Shown piece after piece: positions 19,098 to 30,305 of a DNA stretch of 64,000 nt. The position numbers and the translations under genes were made by a program. The stretch comes from Sneathiella glossodoripedis JCM 23214 (lineage in GTDB: Bacteria; Pseudomonadota; Alphaproteobacteria; Sneathiellales; Sneathiellaceae), in the NCBI RefSeq assembly GCF_000616095.1, contig NZ_BAMS01000007.1:62001-126000 (forward strand), in the 5' to 3' direction. Each line of letters starts with the position of its first letter. The stretch's first letter is position 1. Below the pieces are notes generated by a model, which made no database searches, was not told the origin of the DNA, and saw only the letters and a list, made by a program, of their open reading frames with translations.

Positions 19098-19694
19098 ATG
19101 AACACCCCACAGTTGGAAACTCTTCTAAAGGAAATCCGGCAATGCCGACATTGTGAAGAGTTTCTGTTGGACGGATGTCGCCCTGTCCTGCAAGCCTCAA
19201 GCCATGCAAAAATTCTGGTTGTTGGGCAAGCTCCGGGACGAAAAGTACATGCGACGGGTATTCCTTTTAATGATCCAAGCGGCGACAGACTAAGGGACTG
19301 GATGGGCATAAGCCGTGAAGTATTTTATGACTCGTCGCTACTGAATATCGTTCCCATGGGATTTTGTTATCCGGGAACGGGAAAATCGGGTGATCTACCC
19401 CCGCGTCCTGAATGCGCCGAACTTTGGCGAGCGCGGTTATTGGCGCAGTTTGAAAATACAGAGCTGCTTCTTGTCATTGGTCAATATGCCATCGATTGGC
19501 ACATCGGCCCGACGCGCAAAAAAACGTTGACGGAAACTGTGCTTGATTGGCGCAAATACTGGCCTTCCACTCTTATTCTACCACATCCGTCACCAAGAAA
19601 TAACTTGTGGCTGAAGCGCAATCCCTGGTTTGAGGAAGAGGTCATTCCTGAGCTGCGCAAACGGGTAGCCTCTATTGTGAATACAAAAAAATGA
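19098..19694 (+). CDS. Uracil-DNA glycosylase family protein
   Basis: The product has 198 residues. Motif 1 is VVGQAPGRKVHATGIPF followed by SGDRLRDWMG, and motif 2 is LPHPSPRN, both typical of the UDG superfamily. Two N-terminal cysteines (CRHC at 16-19) and later cysteines in GFCYPG and RPECAELW could bind an iron-sulfur cluster as in family 4 enzymes. Family members remove uracil or related bases from DNA, but the substrate of this subgroup is not established to me. It is coupled with the preceding transglutaminase-like gene and lies 15 bases before an enoyl-CoA hydratase. Confidence 0.85.
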   Translation: MNTPQLETLLKEIRQCRHCEEFLLDGCRPVLQASSHAKILVVGQAPGRKVHATGIPFNDPSGDRLRDWMGISREVFYDSSLLNIVPMGFCYPGTGKSGDLPPRPECAELWRARLLAQFENTELLLVIGQYAIDWHIGPTRKKTLTETVLDWRKYWPSTLILPHPSPRNNLWLKRNPWFEEEVIPELRKRVASIVNTKK

Positions 19695-19709
19695 ACTGGG
19701 AGTTTTAAA

Positions 19710-20492
19710 ATGCCGACCGAAACGAACAAAGTACTGATACATACAGAAGAAAACATAACAACAGTGACCATTAATCGGCCCCATTGCCGAAACGCAGTTG
19801 ACTATGAAACGGGTGAGCTTCTTCTGGATGCGTTTAATCGCTTCGAAGAAGATGACAGTCAATCTGTCGCAATTTTGCGTGGTGCCGGAGATTATTTTTG
19901 CGCTGGTTTTGATTTGAAATCTTTATCCGGTCAAAGTGAGCTCTCCTATGATCCTGAGGCGGAGGGAATTATGGGGCCCAGCCGCAAGCTGCTAAGCAAA
20001 CCTGTTATCGCCGCTGTGGAGGGATATGCTGTTGCCGGGGGCTTGGAGCTCGCATTGTGGTGTGACTTGCGTGTCGCTGCCGAAACTGCCGCTTTTGGTG
20101 TGTTTTGCAGACGATGGGGAGTGCCTTTGATTGACGGGGGATGTGTGCGTCTTCCTCGTCTGATTGGCCATAGTCGGGCCTTGGATATGATTTTGACAGG
20201 ACGGGAGGTAAGCGCACAGGAAGCTTACGAATTTGGACTGGCAAACCGGGTTGTTGCGCAAGGTCAGGCATATGAGGAAGCCTTGAAGCTTGCCAAACAA
20301 ATCGCCGAATTTCCTCAGACCTGTATGAAAGTTGATCGAATGACCTCTTATCAGCAATGGGGAATGGACGTTATGCAAGCATTGCGTCATGAGGCACGCG
20401 AAGGTGCCAAGCCCTTATATGAAGAAGCTCGAAACGGAGCTGGAAGATTTTCATCAGGGCTTGGTCGAGGTGGCGATTTTTCCAAAATTTGA
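19710..20492 (+). CDS. Enoyl-CoA hydratase/isomerase family protein
   Basis: The product is a 260-residue crotonase-fold protein with a GGGAG ribosome site before the ATG. The oxyanion-hole segments are visible as DYFCAGFDLKSL and AVEGYAVAGGLELALWCDLRVA, and the later FCRRWGVPLIDGGCVRLPRL segment holds the residues usually positioned for catalysis. Crotonases act on acyl-CoA thioesters, most often hydrating enoyl-CoA in beta-oxidation. The specific reaction is not predictable here. It ends 29 bases before the convergent thioesterase gene, another acyl-CoA enzyme. Confidence 0.92.
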   Translation: MPTETNKVLIHTEENITTVTINRPHCRNAVDYETGELLLDAFNRFEEDDSQSVAILRGAGDYFCAGFDLKSLSGQSELSYDPEAEGIMGPSRKLLSKPVIAAVEGYAVAGGLELALWCDLRVAAETAAFGVFCRRWGVPLIDGGCVRLPRLIGHSRALDMILTGREVSAQEAYEFGLANRVVAQGQAYEEALKLAKQIAEFPQTCMKVDRMTSYQQWGMDVMQALRHEAREGAKPLYEEARNGAGRFSSGLGRGGDFSKI

Positions 20493-20521
20493 TGACCGCG
20501 CAACTCTTGGCGGGCTTGTAA

Positions 20522-20956
20522 CTACATAATATTTTGCAGAACTTCCCGCATATGTTGAGGTATCGGGACGGGACGATTGGTCGTCCGGTCTACATAAACA
20601 TGAATGAAATATCCCTCCGCGCAGGCCTGTTCATCCTCTCCCTTGAACAGGCCAAGCTCATAGCGCACTGAGGAGTTCCCCATTTTCGCAACTTTCAATC
20701 CGGCATGGACCAGGTCCGGAAAAACGATGCTCTTGGCATATCGGCAACTTGTTTCCACAACCAGCCCAACAACCGGGCTGTTCTGAATGTCTAAAATTCC
20801 CTGATGGACCAAGAACTGGTTCACTGTGGTATCGAAGTAGCTGTAATACTGTACGTTGTTTACATGACCGTAGGCGTCATTATCCATCCAGCGTGTTGGG
20901 ATAGCCTGAAAGTGGCGATAGTCACTTCTAAGGCTCATTTGTTTTGTGTTTCCCAT
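20522..20956 (-). CDS. Acyl-CoA thioesterase (hot-dog fold, 4HBT type)
   Basis: The product has 144 residues; an internal ATG at 20938 is an alternative start. The segment TRWMDNDAYGHVNNVQYYSYFD is the family hallmark, with the aspartate of the WMDNDAYGH stretch as the expected catalytic residue. The later SCRYAKSIVFPD and VRYELGLF strands match the YbgC/4HBT group. It would hydrolyse an acyl- or aryl-CoA thioester in the cytoplasm. It begins three bases after the stop of the alcohol dehydrogenase gene, so the two are probably co-transcribed. Confidence 0.92.
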   Translation of the reverse strand: MGNTKQMSLRSDYRHFQAIPTRWMDNDAYGHVNNVQYYSYFDTTVNQFLVHQGILDIQNSPVVGLVVETSCRYAKSIVFPDLVHAGLKVAKMGNSSVRYELGLFKGEDEQACAEGYFIHVYVDRTTNRPVPIPQHMREVLQNIM

Positions 20957-20959
20957 GGG

Positions 20960-22116
20960 TTAGAGGACTTTCTTATAGATTAAATACGCATCCTCACGGG
21001 TCACTTCGCGTGGGTTGTTAACAAGAAGTCTGGTTTGCTCCATTGCCGCGTCTGCCAGCTTATCCAGATCGTTTTCGCTTACACCAACTTCGCGTAGCCT
21101 TGTTTCCAGTCCAAGGTCGGCCCCCAGTTTTTCAAGTCGATTGATGAATTCCTGACAGGTTGCCTGCGACCCTTGTGAAGTGTCGATATCAGTGAAGACC
21201 AGCGGTGCCAGTTCGGCATATTGATCTGCACACACCACGGCGTTAAATCGCATCACCTCTGCCAGAACAATGCATTGGATAACCCGTGTGGAACGTGGAA
21301 TATCCCACCGATCGGATACGCAAGCGCATGGACGGCAGCGACTGGTGAATTAGCAAATGCCTGACCCGCCAGACATGCTCCAAGCAGCATGTTGGAGCGG
21401 GCTTCAACATTTGCACCGTCCTCCACTGCGGTTGTAATATTAGCACCCAACAGCCGGAGCGCTTCCTTGCCCAGTGTTGCGGACATGGGGTTATTATTGG
21501 CTCCTTTTGATGTATATGCCTCTATTGCATGCACCATTGCGTCGATGCCGGTAGCCGCTGTTACATGTGGCGGCAGTCCCAATGTGAGGTGAGCGTCAAG
21601 AATGGCTATGTCTGGTAATAGTTTGGCAGAAACCACACCTTTTTTAGTCTCCGCACCAACGGTAATAATGGAAATAGGTGTAACCTCTGAACCTGTACCG
21701 GCAGTTGTTGGAATTTGGATAAGTGGCAACCGGTTTCCTTTGATCATTTCGATGCCGTAAATCTCATCAAGACTTTCCTGCTCGAGCGCGAGCAACGCAA
21801 CCAGCTTTGCAACATCCATGGAAGAGCCGCCGCCAAATCCAATGATGACTTCTGCGTTATGCTCGATGGCAGATTCACTCGCCTCCAGCACGATTGCCTC
21901 TCGGGGATCTGCTTCAACAGTGTCAAAAATAGCCAGTTTTACGCCAGCTTTCTCCAGTGCTGTAATCGCACTTCTGTGTAGATCAAGTTTGACGATCCCC
22001 GGATCTGTGACCAGCAGAGCCCGGGTTCCAAATTGATGGACAATATCCCCAAGCTCTTCCATCACACCGGGCTTACAAATCAAACGGGGAGTCGTGTTAA
22101 AAACAAATTCTCGCAT
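20960..22116 (-). pseudogene. Iron-containing alcohol dehydrogenase, interrupted by a -1 frameshift
   Basis: From ATG 22116 (AGAAGAG site upstream) the frame carries FGGGSSMDVAKLVAL, TTAGTGSEVTPISI and the metal-binding helix with AVHALAYPIGGIFHVPHGLSNAL. It then stops at 21253. The remaining C-terminus, beginning VMRFN and ending at 20960, is in the adjacent frame. One added base near 21268-21271 gives the expected ALVLAEVMRFN and a protein of about 385 residues, a normal family length. These enzymes interconvert alcohols and aldehydes with NAD and Fe2+. It is followed directly by the thioesterase. The lesion fits the window-wide pattern of single-base losses. Confidence 0.87.
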
Positions 22117-22299
22117 CAGCTCTTCTTCTTGATTTTTAAAGTTTGTTGGGTTGCCTCTACATTCCCTGCGACATCGGCATTTTGTCAACTCTATCGCATC
22201 TCAACCCATAAAATCGATTTTTATTTTACTTATTTGTTGGTGGTGTTCCCATGAACCGTTATTAATAGATTTCACATGCAGATATGCGAGGGGTAAGAG

Positions 22300-22938
22300 A
22301 TGCTGGTATCGGAAATTCTAACATTTGTATTTGTCGCATCCCTGCTGGTTATGTCGCCCGGGCCCAATGGTGTTCTGATCGCAAAGACCGTACCCACATC
22401 CGGCAAAGTCGCGGGCTTTGCAAATATTGCCGGGTTTATGACCGGGTTTTATTTGCATGGCGCGTTATCTGTGTTGGGAATTTCAATCATACTGGTCCAG
22501 TCTGCTACAGCATTCACTCTGGTTAAAATATTAGGGGCAATTTATTTGTGCTGGATTGGTATCAAGGCGTTGATTGATGCTTTTTCGGCGAATGTGAAGG
22601 TTGCAAATGTGAAACCGGTTAGGAGAAAAAGAACCTTGCTCAAGGCATACAGCGAGGGGTTGCTCACGAATGCACTTAATCCAAAGGTTTCAATGTTCTA
22701 TCTAGCTGCCTTCCCGCAGTTTATTTCCAGCGATGCTCAATCCGCAGTCTCCGCATTCATTCTGGTTTTTCTACATTCAGTAATTAACCTCCTGTGGTTT
22801 GGCGCGATGGTACTTGTCCTTTCGCGCCTTGGTCAGGTCGCTAAAACTGTGCGTTTTCAAAAATGGCTCAAGGCTTTAACCGGTGTTGTGTTTATCGGTT
22901 TTGGACTAAAGCTGGCGAGTTATTCACGCAATGCCTGA
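22300..22938 (+). CDS. LysE/RhtB-family exporter
   Basis: The product has 212 residues with about six hydrophobic helices. The diagnostic first part is [21 protein letters not shown], followed by [16 protein letters not shown] and a [13 protein letters not shown] helix. Later [18 protein letters not shown] is also typical. LysE-superfamily proteins export amino acids or related small metabolites across the inner membrane. The substrate is unknown. It is divergent from the alcohol dehydrogenase and convergent with the GMC oxidoreductase. Confidence 0.93.
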   Translation: MLVSEILTFVFVASLLVMSPGPNGVLIAKTVPTSGKVAGFANIAGFMTGFYLHGALSVLGISIILVQSATAFTLVKILGAIYLCWIGIKALIDAFSANVKVANVKPVRRKRTLLKAYSEGLLTNALNPKVSMFYLAAFPQFISSDAQSAVSAFILVFLHSVINLLWFGAMVLVLSRLGQVAKTVRFQKWLKALTGVVFIGFGLKLASYSRNA

Positions 22939-24637
22939 TACCATTACTCTTCTTACGTAATTTCACGCAGTGCGGTGCCGATACGCTGTTTATGCTCCCA
23001 ATCTGGCTGTACCAATAGGGGGCGTTGCTTTTTTCAAGCGGGGGTTTTTCCAGGATCATATCAGCCGCTTTTTCTGCGACCATTATGGTTGGCGCATTCA
23101 GGTTGCCGTTTGTAATTGTTGGAAAAATGGAGCTATCAACGACCCGCAAACTCTCTAAGCCCCGTACCCGGCAGCTTTCATCGAGCACAGCCATGGGGTC
23201 AGACGCAGATCCGATCTTGCAAGTGCAGGATGGGTGATAGGCGCTTTCCACATTGTCTTTCACCCATTGATCTATCTCTTCATCAGACTGGATTTGAGCA
23301 CCGGGTTGAATTTCCTCTCCGCGGTATCTGTCGAATGCAGGTTGATGAATAATTTCACGGGTGAGGCGAATAACCTGCCGCCAGTCTTTGACGTCCTCTT
23401 CGGCCTGTAGGTAGTTGAACAGAATTTCCGGCTTGTCCTTAGGGTCCGCTGAGGAAATCATCACATGTCCCCGGCTTTTGGGTTTATTGGGGCCAACGTG
23501 AACCTGAAAACCATGTCCATCAAAAGCCGTGCGCCCATCATATCGCATGGCTGCAGGTAGAAAATGATACTGAATGTCTGGCCATTTTAAACCGGGTCGG
23601 GATCGGATAAAGGCGCAGCTTTCGAAATGATTGGTAGCTCCTAAGCCGTTTTTAAACAAAATCCATTGTGCACCGATCAGACCTTTGCTGAGTAATCCCA
23701 ATCGGTTGTTGAGCGTAATTGGTTCTTTGCATCGAAACTGGAAATAGACTTCCAGATGATCCTGCAGGTTGGCACCCACTCCGGGAAGGTCATGAATTGG
23801 CGTAATATTTCGTTTTGCAAGCTCGCTCGCAGGGCCAACGCCAGATCTTTGCAGAAGAGTGGGGCTACCGATCGAACCTGCACTTACAATGACTTCACGT
23901 GCTGCTTCTATTCGTTGTGATCCACCGTCTTTTACAAGTGAAATCCCGGTTGCGCGTTTTCCCTCAAATTCGACCTTGTCAACCAGTTCACCGGTCAGGA
24001 TCGTTAAATTCTTACGGTACCGCACGGGATCGAGGTAACAATAGGCGGTGGATGCGCGAACACCATTTTTTACCGTCATATGCATGGGGCCGAAACCCTC
24101 TTGCTGATACCCGTTATAGTCAGACGTGACGGGATAACCCGCTTCTTCACCCGCCTTAATGAAGGCGGAATACAGCGCATTTAGCTGCATGTTGTTGCCA
24201 TTGTTTACATGCAGTGGCCCGTCATCGCCGCGATATTCATCGGAGCCACCAATCCAGCTCTCCGCCCGCTTGAAATATGGCAGAACATCCGCGTATCCCC
24301 ACCCTGTAGCGCCTTCGCTTTCCCATTCTTCAAAGTCGCAGGCGTGACCACGGACATATACCATTCCATTGATTGAAGAGGAGCCGCCGATCACTTTCCC
24401 TCGCGGACAATCCAGCCGTCTGCCGCCAAGCGCTGGTTCTGGAAGGCTCTCATAGCCCCAGTTGAACTTGTCCATATTCATTGGAATTGATAGGGCTGTT
24501 GGCATCTTTATGAAAATATTTTTGTCACTACCGCCAAATTCAACAAGACAAACAGTTACTTCCGGGTTTTCGCTCAAGCGATTTGCCAGAACACATCCGG
24601 CGGATCCCGCGCCAACAATCACATAATCAAATTTCAT
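22892..24637 (-). CDS. GMC-family FAD oxidoreductase (choline/alcohol dehydrogenase-like), C-terminal tail frameshifted
   Basis: As read, the product has 581 residues. Features in order: the FAD motif [14 protein letters not shown] at the start, [21 protein letters not shown] near residue 80, and the active-site segment [13 protein letters not shown] followed by [19 protein letters not shown]. Members oxidise primary alcohols or choline. The last 35 residues look wrong: adding one base at about 23003/23004 gives [19 protein letters not shown] and a stop at 22953-22955. That tail is typical of the family, gives about 561 residues and removes the overlap with the convergent LysE gene. No betaine aldehyde dehydrogenase is adjacent, so choline is not assured as substrate. 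Confidence 0.9.
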   Translation of the reverse strand: MKFDYVIVGAGSAGCVLANRLSENPEVTVCLVEFGGSDKNIFIKMPTALSIPMNMDKFNWGYESLPEPALGGRRLDCPRGKVIGGSSSINGMVYVRGHACDFEEWESEGATGWGYADVLPYFKRAESWIGGSDEYRGDDGPLHVNNGNNMQLNALYSAFIKAGEEAGYPVTSDYNGYQQEGFGPMHMTVKNGVRASTAYCYLDPVRYRKNLTILTGELVDKVEFEGKRATGISLVKDGGSQRIEAAREVIVSAGSIGSPTLLQRSGVGPASELAKRNITPIHDLPGVGANLQDHLEVYFQFRCKEPITLNNRLGLLSKGLIGAQWILFKNGLGATNHFESCAFIRSRPGLKWPDIQYHFLPAAMRYDGRTAFDGHGFQVHVGPNKPKSRGHVMISSADPKDKPEILFNYLQAEEDVKDWRQVIRLTREIIHQPAFDRYRGEEIQPGAQIQSDEEIDQWVKDNVESAYHPSCTCKIGSASDPMAVLDESCRVRGLESLRVVDSSIFPTITNGNLNAPTIMVAEKAADMILEKPPLEKSNAPYWYSQIGSINSVSAPHCVKLRKKSNGIRHCVNNSPALVQNR

Positions 24638-24842
24638 ACTCTGAACCTGTTCAATTGAATTCGACCCACGTCAATATAATCACTTACCACAAATGCTTTT
24701 GCAAATGCGACAGCAGGATGCCGATTGCGCTTGAGAACGACTTTTTTTAAGCTAAAAGTAAGAAAAACAGTCTAGTTTATTCTATAGTTAGTGTCGCAAA
24801 AGTTGTGTGTGGCGATACTTGGCCAACTTTGGGAGTCTTCGA

Positions 24843-27724
24843 GTGCTCGAGGCAGCAATACCTGATTATGAAGAGCAAAGACTGGAAGCCTTGCGCAAGC
24901 TCCGCCTGTGGAAAAGCGCGGACGATGAAGCTTTGATCGAATTACGCGCCTTATTAGCAAATTCTTTGCAGCACCTGCCGTTCAGATCAATTTGGTGGGC
25001 GATGGGTATGTCTGGGCCAAGTCATCCCACGGTGAGTTGCCGCGTCAGATAAAACGTGAAGAGAGTCTTTGTGCACACACGATCCTTGAGGATGATATCT
25101 TTTGTGTGTCAGATATTCACGCTGATGCACGATACAGTGACATAAACCAGACCATTAACGGTGAACCGGTCCGATTTTATGCCGGTGTGCCCTTGAAGGT
25201 GTATGGGGGCTTCAATGTCGCAACGATCTGTGTGATGGATACGAAGCCCAGAACGCTCCAATTCGACGAATATGAAGTGCTTTGGAATTTTGCCGGTGCA
25301 GTCCAGCAGCAATTCAGTTTGTCCAGACTGGAACAGGATGGAAAGTTTCTGGTCTCCCAAACCTCACGGCTCAACACACTGCTCGAAGCATTGGCTGACG
25401 GTATTGTAACAATTGATGCACGGGGCAGAATTGAAACAGTCAACGGTGCCGCCACTCACATCTTCGGGTATGAGCAGGGTGAACTCGAAGGAATGGAATT
25501 CAAGGAATTGATGCCCGACCTCGGCCGAGGCGGATGGGAAGGGTATCTTGAAATCCTGCTAGGTTCGGAAAAAGCTTTCCTACCGGATCAAAATTATAAT
25601 CTTCAGGGGCGCCGAAAAAATGGCTCGCTGTTTCCGATGGAGCTTGAAATCCGGGAAATGATCCTGGATGGAAATCTGTCATATATTGGTATTATTCGCG
25701 ACATCACAGAGCGCAAAGCTGCGGAAGACGAAATTCTTCAAAGCCGGCAGATTCTGGAAGTTACAAAAGAAAATGTACCCGCGGGCATCACTGTCTTTGG
25801 CAAAACAGCAAGACTTAAAGTCATAAACAAGCACGTGAAGGATCTACTTCTGCTTCCAGATGAGCTGGTAACCCTTGGGGTCAAGTTTAAAGAAATCGTG
25901 ATTTTCATGTTCGAGCGAGGAGATTTTGGTAAATTTCCTCCAGATCGCGTGCATGACGAAATGGTGAAAATCGTTACCGATTTTAAATCTCCGCGCTTTG
26001 TACATATCAAAGAAGTCGACAGATATATTGAAATTACCAGTCGCATGATGCCCGATGGTGGGTTCGTCTCTACCTATCTTGATATTACGTCACGGCTGAA
26101 AAACGAAGAAAAGCAGGAAGCCTTGCTCAGGCAGGCCAATGAAGCCAATTCAGCAAAAACCAACTTTCTCTCCACCATCAGCCACGAAATCAGAACACCG
26201 TTAAATGGTGTCATTGGCGTTGCGCATATGCTGGAAGAGACGGTCCTCGATCCGAAACAGCGTGAAATGCTGGATACGATCCTGCATTCGGGCAATACAT
26301 TGCTTTCGATTATTAATGACGTACTGGATATGAACAAAATCGAATCTGGTAGTTTGGAAATCGAGAGTATTTATTGTGATTTAAACGAGATAATTGGCTC
26401 GGTCTGTGCTCCGTTTGAAGCGCAGGCAGGGGGCAAAGGTATTGAGCTTGGCTTCACAATATCAGAGGAAATCAATCCGCATATCGTTTCCGATCCAACG
26501 CGGCTGCGGCAAATTCTGATGAACTTGCTCGGCAATGCTATGAAATTTACGGAAAGTGGCAGCATTCATGTAAGGGCAACATTATCCAATGAAACAGATG
26601 CTCGCGGGCAGCTCGTTCAGATAGATGTCTGCGATACAGGTGTTGGGATCGCAGAAGATCGCCTTTCCACAATATTTGAGGCGTTCTCTCAAGCTGACAA
26701 CACCATCAACCGGCGCTTCGGCGGGACCGGTCTTGGACTGTCCATTGTCCGCAAATTGGTTGAAATCATGGGCGGTGAAATTTCTCTCAAAAGTACAGAA
26801 GGAGAAGGCACTACTTTTACAGTTCTAATGCCGCTGCAGATCGCCCCCAAAGCGGAAGTGGAAGAGGAAGCCAGCCGCCTGAAAGGTGCAGATTTTGAAG
26901 ATACTACAGGCTTGAAAGTGTTGGTTGCTGAAGACAACCACATTAATGCGATGATTACGTCTTCCTTCTTGAAAACCTTGGGACATACAGCGGAAGTTGT
27001 TGAAAATGGGGAGCTTGCCGTTGAAGCGGTCGCCAACAGACGGTTTGATCTGGTTTTGATGGATATTCACATGCCGGTAATGGATGGCATTGAAGCGACA
27101 AAAAAAATCAGACTAAAGCAGAGCTCGAAAATCCTGCCAATTCTGGGTGTTACGGCGGAAGCCTTTGCTGATCGTCACGCCTATATGAAAGAAATTGGGA
27201 TTAACGATGTCATCACCAAACCATTTACAAAGCCACAATTGAAAAAGGCGATTTCAAAATACTTCACGAAAGAACCGTTAGATCTGGATGAGGCTTCTCC
27301 AAGTGAAGAACAGGTCAAGGTGCCGCTCAAAAGAAATGACAGTGATGCCCCTGATCTTGGAATGCTGGAAGTTACGCAATCATTGCCAATCGGCAGCGAT
27401 GAAAAGATGGCGGAATTTGTTGAGCAGCTAGGCGTAGATATGGCAGGCCCTTTGATTGAGAAAACGCCGGATGCTGTTAAATCAGAATTGAACGTTATGA
27501 AACAGGGCCTAGAAGATGGGGATATGGCGATTGTTAAACGCGCAGCTCACACAATAGTTGGGGTGGCGAGTTCAATGTGTGCAGAACGACTGGTGGAACA
27601 GGCGTCATTATTTGAGAATAACGCCGGTGAACTGGATGATATCTCGGCCGTTTTCCCTATATTTGAAAAAACCGCGGAAGAAACATTTCATTGGTGGTCA
27701 GAAAAATCGAAAGCTGACGGCTAG
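24843..27724 (+). pseudogene. Hybrid sensor histidine kinase (GAF-PAS-PAS-HisKA-HATPase-REC-HPt), -1 frameshift near the start
   Basis: The frame from GTG 24843 begins the usual GAF-type N-terminus (IPDYEEQRLEALRKL). It then shifts at about 24967/24968 (TTCTTTGCAGC); one added base restores AAPAVQINLVGDGYVWAK. The reconstructed protein has about 960 residues. Order: GAF to about 165, PAS with PAC-like IRDITERK, a second PAS-like part, and the kinase H-box SHEIRTPLNG with His448. The ATPase G-boxes follow (DTGVGIA, GGTGLGLS), then a receiver with Asp741 (LMDIHMPVMDG) and an HPt domain with His903. This is a complete phosphorelay in one soluble chain without membrane segments. The output regulator is not adjacent. 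Confidence 0.88.
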
Positions 27725-27915
27725 ATTACTATTGCCTTGATTTTCTGTTTAATTTTGAATGCCTCCCCCTTATTTGACAGGCTACCGATGTTTCAGTCAG
27801 GGATATATACGGAGCTGGACTGCTCATAATATACCATTATTGAACTTGTGAATTTACCGGCCAATTGAAATTCGTTAAATGTAGTCTTCTCTCTTTATCA
27901 GGAAAGTTTGTTTTC

Positions 27916-28956
27916 ATGAAAATTACGGTTGTTGGTGGTGCTACGATTGATGTTATTGCGACGATTGATCCAAGTGACATCGAAAGTGTGACCATGCGTA
28001 ACGCTGCAAACTCCTATCTGTTGATGGAGCAGGGCGCCAAAGTTGAAGCAACTCACATTGACACACAAATGGGAGGGGGAGCCACAAACGCTTCTGTTTC
28101 AATGGCTCGCCTTGGCGGTGACGTTAGAACTGTCTTGATGCTTGGAAATGACAGGGATGCTGAGCATGTACTGGATCGGTTGAAATCTGAAAATGTGGAT
28201 ACGTCCTACGTGATGAGGCATCCAACCGAACCGACGGGTAAGTCCGTCATCATTTGCTCACATGATCGCAACGCCGGAGTTTTTGTCAACCGTGGGTCCA
28301 ATAGCTGTTTGTCCGGCGATGATCTGACAATGGAAATGTTTGAAGGGTCCGATCTGGTATATGTCTCAACTTTGAGTGCTCAATCCGCAGATGCATTTCC
28401 GCAAATAGTCCGCATGGCGAAAGAAGCTGGCGCGTTTGTTGTTTGCAATCCAGGTATTCGCCAAATCCGCCAGCGCAAAGACCAGGTATTGGACGCCTTG
28501 CAATGGGTCGATATGATCGCGATTAATCGTGATGAAGCAAGCGCGTTAGCTCAAGGCACGGTCACTCTTTGCAATAATCCACCAGCGCTGGATCCGTCAC
28601 GACCAGACCTGATTAATGAGGGGCTGGGCGAAAAAGGTGCCTTTATTAAACTTGCTGACCTTTCCCGGCTTGTAGCAGAACGTGGCAGTCGTTTTCTGGT
28701 CGTAACAAATGGGGCTGAGGGGGCGTATCTGACGGAAAATGGTGAAATCCATTTTTGTCCGACAATTCCTGCCAAACTGGAAAGCACGATTGGGGCAGGT
28801 GACGCATTTAATTCAACTCTTGCATTTGCTTTGGTTGCCGGTAAAGCGTTTGACGAAGCCATGAGGTGGGCCGTGACCAACGCGGCGTCTGTCGCCGGCT
28901 ATGTGGATGCGCAAACCGGTCTCCTTACACAAGAAGAACTTCAAAAACGCCTGTAA
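27916..28956 (+). CDS. PfkB/ribokinase-family carbohydrate kinase
   Basis: The product has 346 residues from ATG 27916. It has the early motif MGGGATNASVSMARLG and the catalytic signature TIGAGDAFNSTLAFAL, whose aspartate is the base that activates the sugar hydroxyl. PfkB kinases phosphorylate sugars, nucleosides or related alcohols with ATP. An insertion around LPALDPSRPDL-like residues (ALDPSRPDLINEG) in the centre makes it slightly longer than ribokinase. The substrate is not identified. The gene stands alone between the sensor kinase and the TRAP operon. Confidence 0.88.
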   Translation: MKITVVGGATIDVIATIDPSDIESVTMRNAANSYLLMEQGAKVEATHIDTQMGGGATNASVSMARLGGDVRTVLMLGNDRDAEHVLDRLKSENVDTSYVMRHPTEPTGKSVIICSHDRNAGVFVNRGSNSCLSGDDLTMEMFEGSDLVYVSTLSAQSADAFPQIVRMAKEAGAFVVCNPGIRQIRQRKDQVLDALQWVDMIAINRDEASALAQGTVTLCNNPPALDPSRPDLINEGLGEKGAFIKLADLSRLVAERGSRFLVVTNGAEGAYLTENGEIHFCPTIPAKLESTIGAGDAFNSTLAFALVAGKAFDEAMRWAVTNAASVAGYVDAQTGLLTQEELQKRL

Positions 28957-29019
28957 TTAGCGATTTTTCACGACCGATAAGCTGATCTTAAGTGCCTAAA
29001 TGAAATCTGGTTGACTTTT

Positions 29020-29029
29020 ATGTACACAC
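29020..29029 (+). promoter_or_regulatory. Possible weak copy of the ectoine-cluster box upstream of dctP
   Basis: ATGTACACAC differs from the TTGT-N2-ACAA box TTGTACACAA only at its two ends and keeps the core TGTACACA. It lies 130 bases before the TRAP binding-protein gene. One short match can occur by chance, so this is only a hint that the TRAP operon shares the regulator of the ectoine cluster. Confidence 0.2.
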
Positions 29030-29158
29030 ATATAAACATAAACCATATTCATAAAGCGAAATCCGTAAAGGAAATAAGGGCACTTGCCTTGGGGGAATGC
29101 GCTCTTTTACCGAGAGTCTGAACGACAGGCCCGGGTGCGGGCACTTAAGGAGAAAAAA

Positions 29159-30243
29159 ATGCAAAGACGGGAATTTATGAAAACTGCTGCTGCCGGTGCA
29201 GTCGCGTCCACAATCGCAGCTCCAGCCATTGCCCAAGGTAAAATGCAATGGAAAATGGTTACAGCCTGGCCGAAAAACCTTCCCGGACCGGGCGTTGCCG
29301 CTCAGAAACTGGCGGATCGTATTACAGCACTTTCAGGTGGCCGTATTGAAGTGAAGTTATTTGCCGCCGGCGAACTGGTGCCGGGGCGCGGTGTGTTTGA
29401 TGCTGTCAGTCAGGGGACTGCCGAGCTTTATCATGCTGTTCCCGCATATTGGGGATCCAAATCCAAAGGCATTCTTATGTTTGGCTCGCAACCTTTTGGT
29501 TTGCGTGCAGATGAGCAGGTGGGTTGGCTCACCCATGGTGGCGGGCAGGCGCTCTATGACGAAATTTATGGTCGCTTTGGTCTGAAGCCGTTTTTGTGTG
29601 GTAACTCAGGACCGCAGTGGCAAGGCTGGTTTAAAAACGAAATTAATTCTGTTGACGACTTGAAAGGGTTGCGTTTCCGGACAACTGGTTTGGCCTCTGA
29701 AATGTGCTCCAAACTTGGAATGGCGGTTCAGGCAATGGGCGGCCGGGCAATGTTTCAGGCGCTGCAATCAGGCGCTCTTGACGCTGGTGAATTTATTGGT
29801 CCATGGACAGATAGCGCGCTTGGTTTTTATCAGGTTGCCAAGAACTATTATTGGCCGGGTGTTGGCGAGCTTCCTCCGCAGAAGAATGCGCCGTTAATGC
29901 GAAGGTCTATAACGAACTTCCTGACGATCTGAAACAGGCTGTGTCCTACGCTTGTGAAAGCCTTTATAATCCGGTTTGGACAGAATACACAACGAAGCAC
30001 GCGCTTGCGCTTACCAAACTGGTTGAGGAGCAGGGTGTACAGGTTAAGAAACTGCCTGACGATGTGATTGTTGCCATGGGCAATGCCGCTGGTGAAGTGA
30101 TCGCGGAACTGCGCGAAGATGAAGACGAACTGGTTCGCAGAATTGTGGAAAGCTTCCTCGCCTATCGCTCATCTATTTCCAGCTATATGACATATGCTGA
30201 TAATGGACAAATGAACGCACGGGCGATGGACTATAAGTATTAA
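29159..30243 (+). pseudogene. TRAP transporter substrate-binding protein DctP (TakP-like), -1 frameshift
   Basis: ATG 29159 follows AAGGAGA. The N-terminus MQRREFMKTAAAGAV is a twin-arginine signal with an AIAQ cleavage region. The mature part has MVTAWPKNLPGPG, a GSQPFGLRADEQVGWL stretch and GLRFRTTGLASEM, all typical of the TakP/FcbT1 group that binds keto acids and other carboxylates. The frame breaks at about 29869-29872; adding one base restores WPGVGExSSAEECAVNAKVYN and a total of about 361 residues. The protein would deliver its ligand to the DctQM membrane pair. Ligand identity is unknown. The break is the same -1 type as elsewhere in this window. Confidence 0.9.
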
Positions 30244-30260
30244 ATAGTATTTGATGTGTG

Positions 30261-30289
30261 GCGGGCTCAGGTAAGAGCCCGCTTTTTTT
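30261..30289 (+). terminator. Intrinsic terminator/attenuator between dctP and dctQ
   Basis: GCGGGCTC 30261-30268 pairs perfectly with GAGCCCGC 30275-30282 around a six-base loop and is followed by seven T. This is a textbook rho-independent terminator inside the TRAP operon. It would lower expression of the membrane subunits relative to the binding protein. Confidence 0.85.
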
Positions 30290-30305
30290 ATGGCTGGACA
30301 GTCTT

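Noticed and set aside
22953-24637. Calling the GMC enzyme betA of glycine betaine synthesis
   Set aside because: There is no betaine aldehyde dehydrogenase or betI regulator nearby, and the family covers many alcohol substrates.
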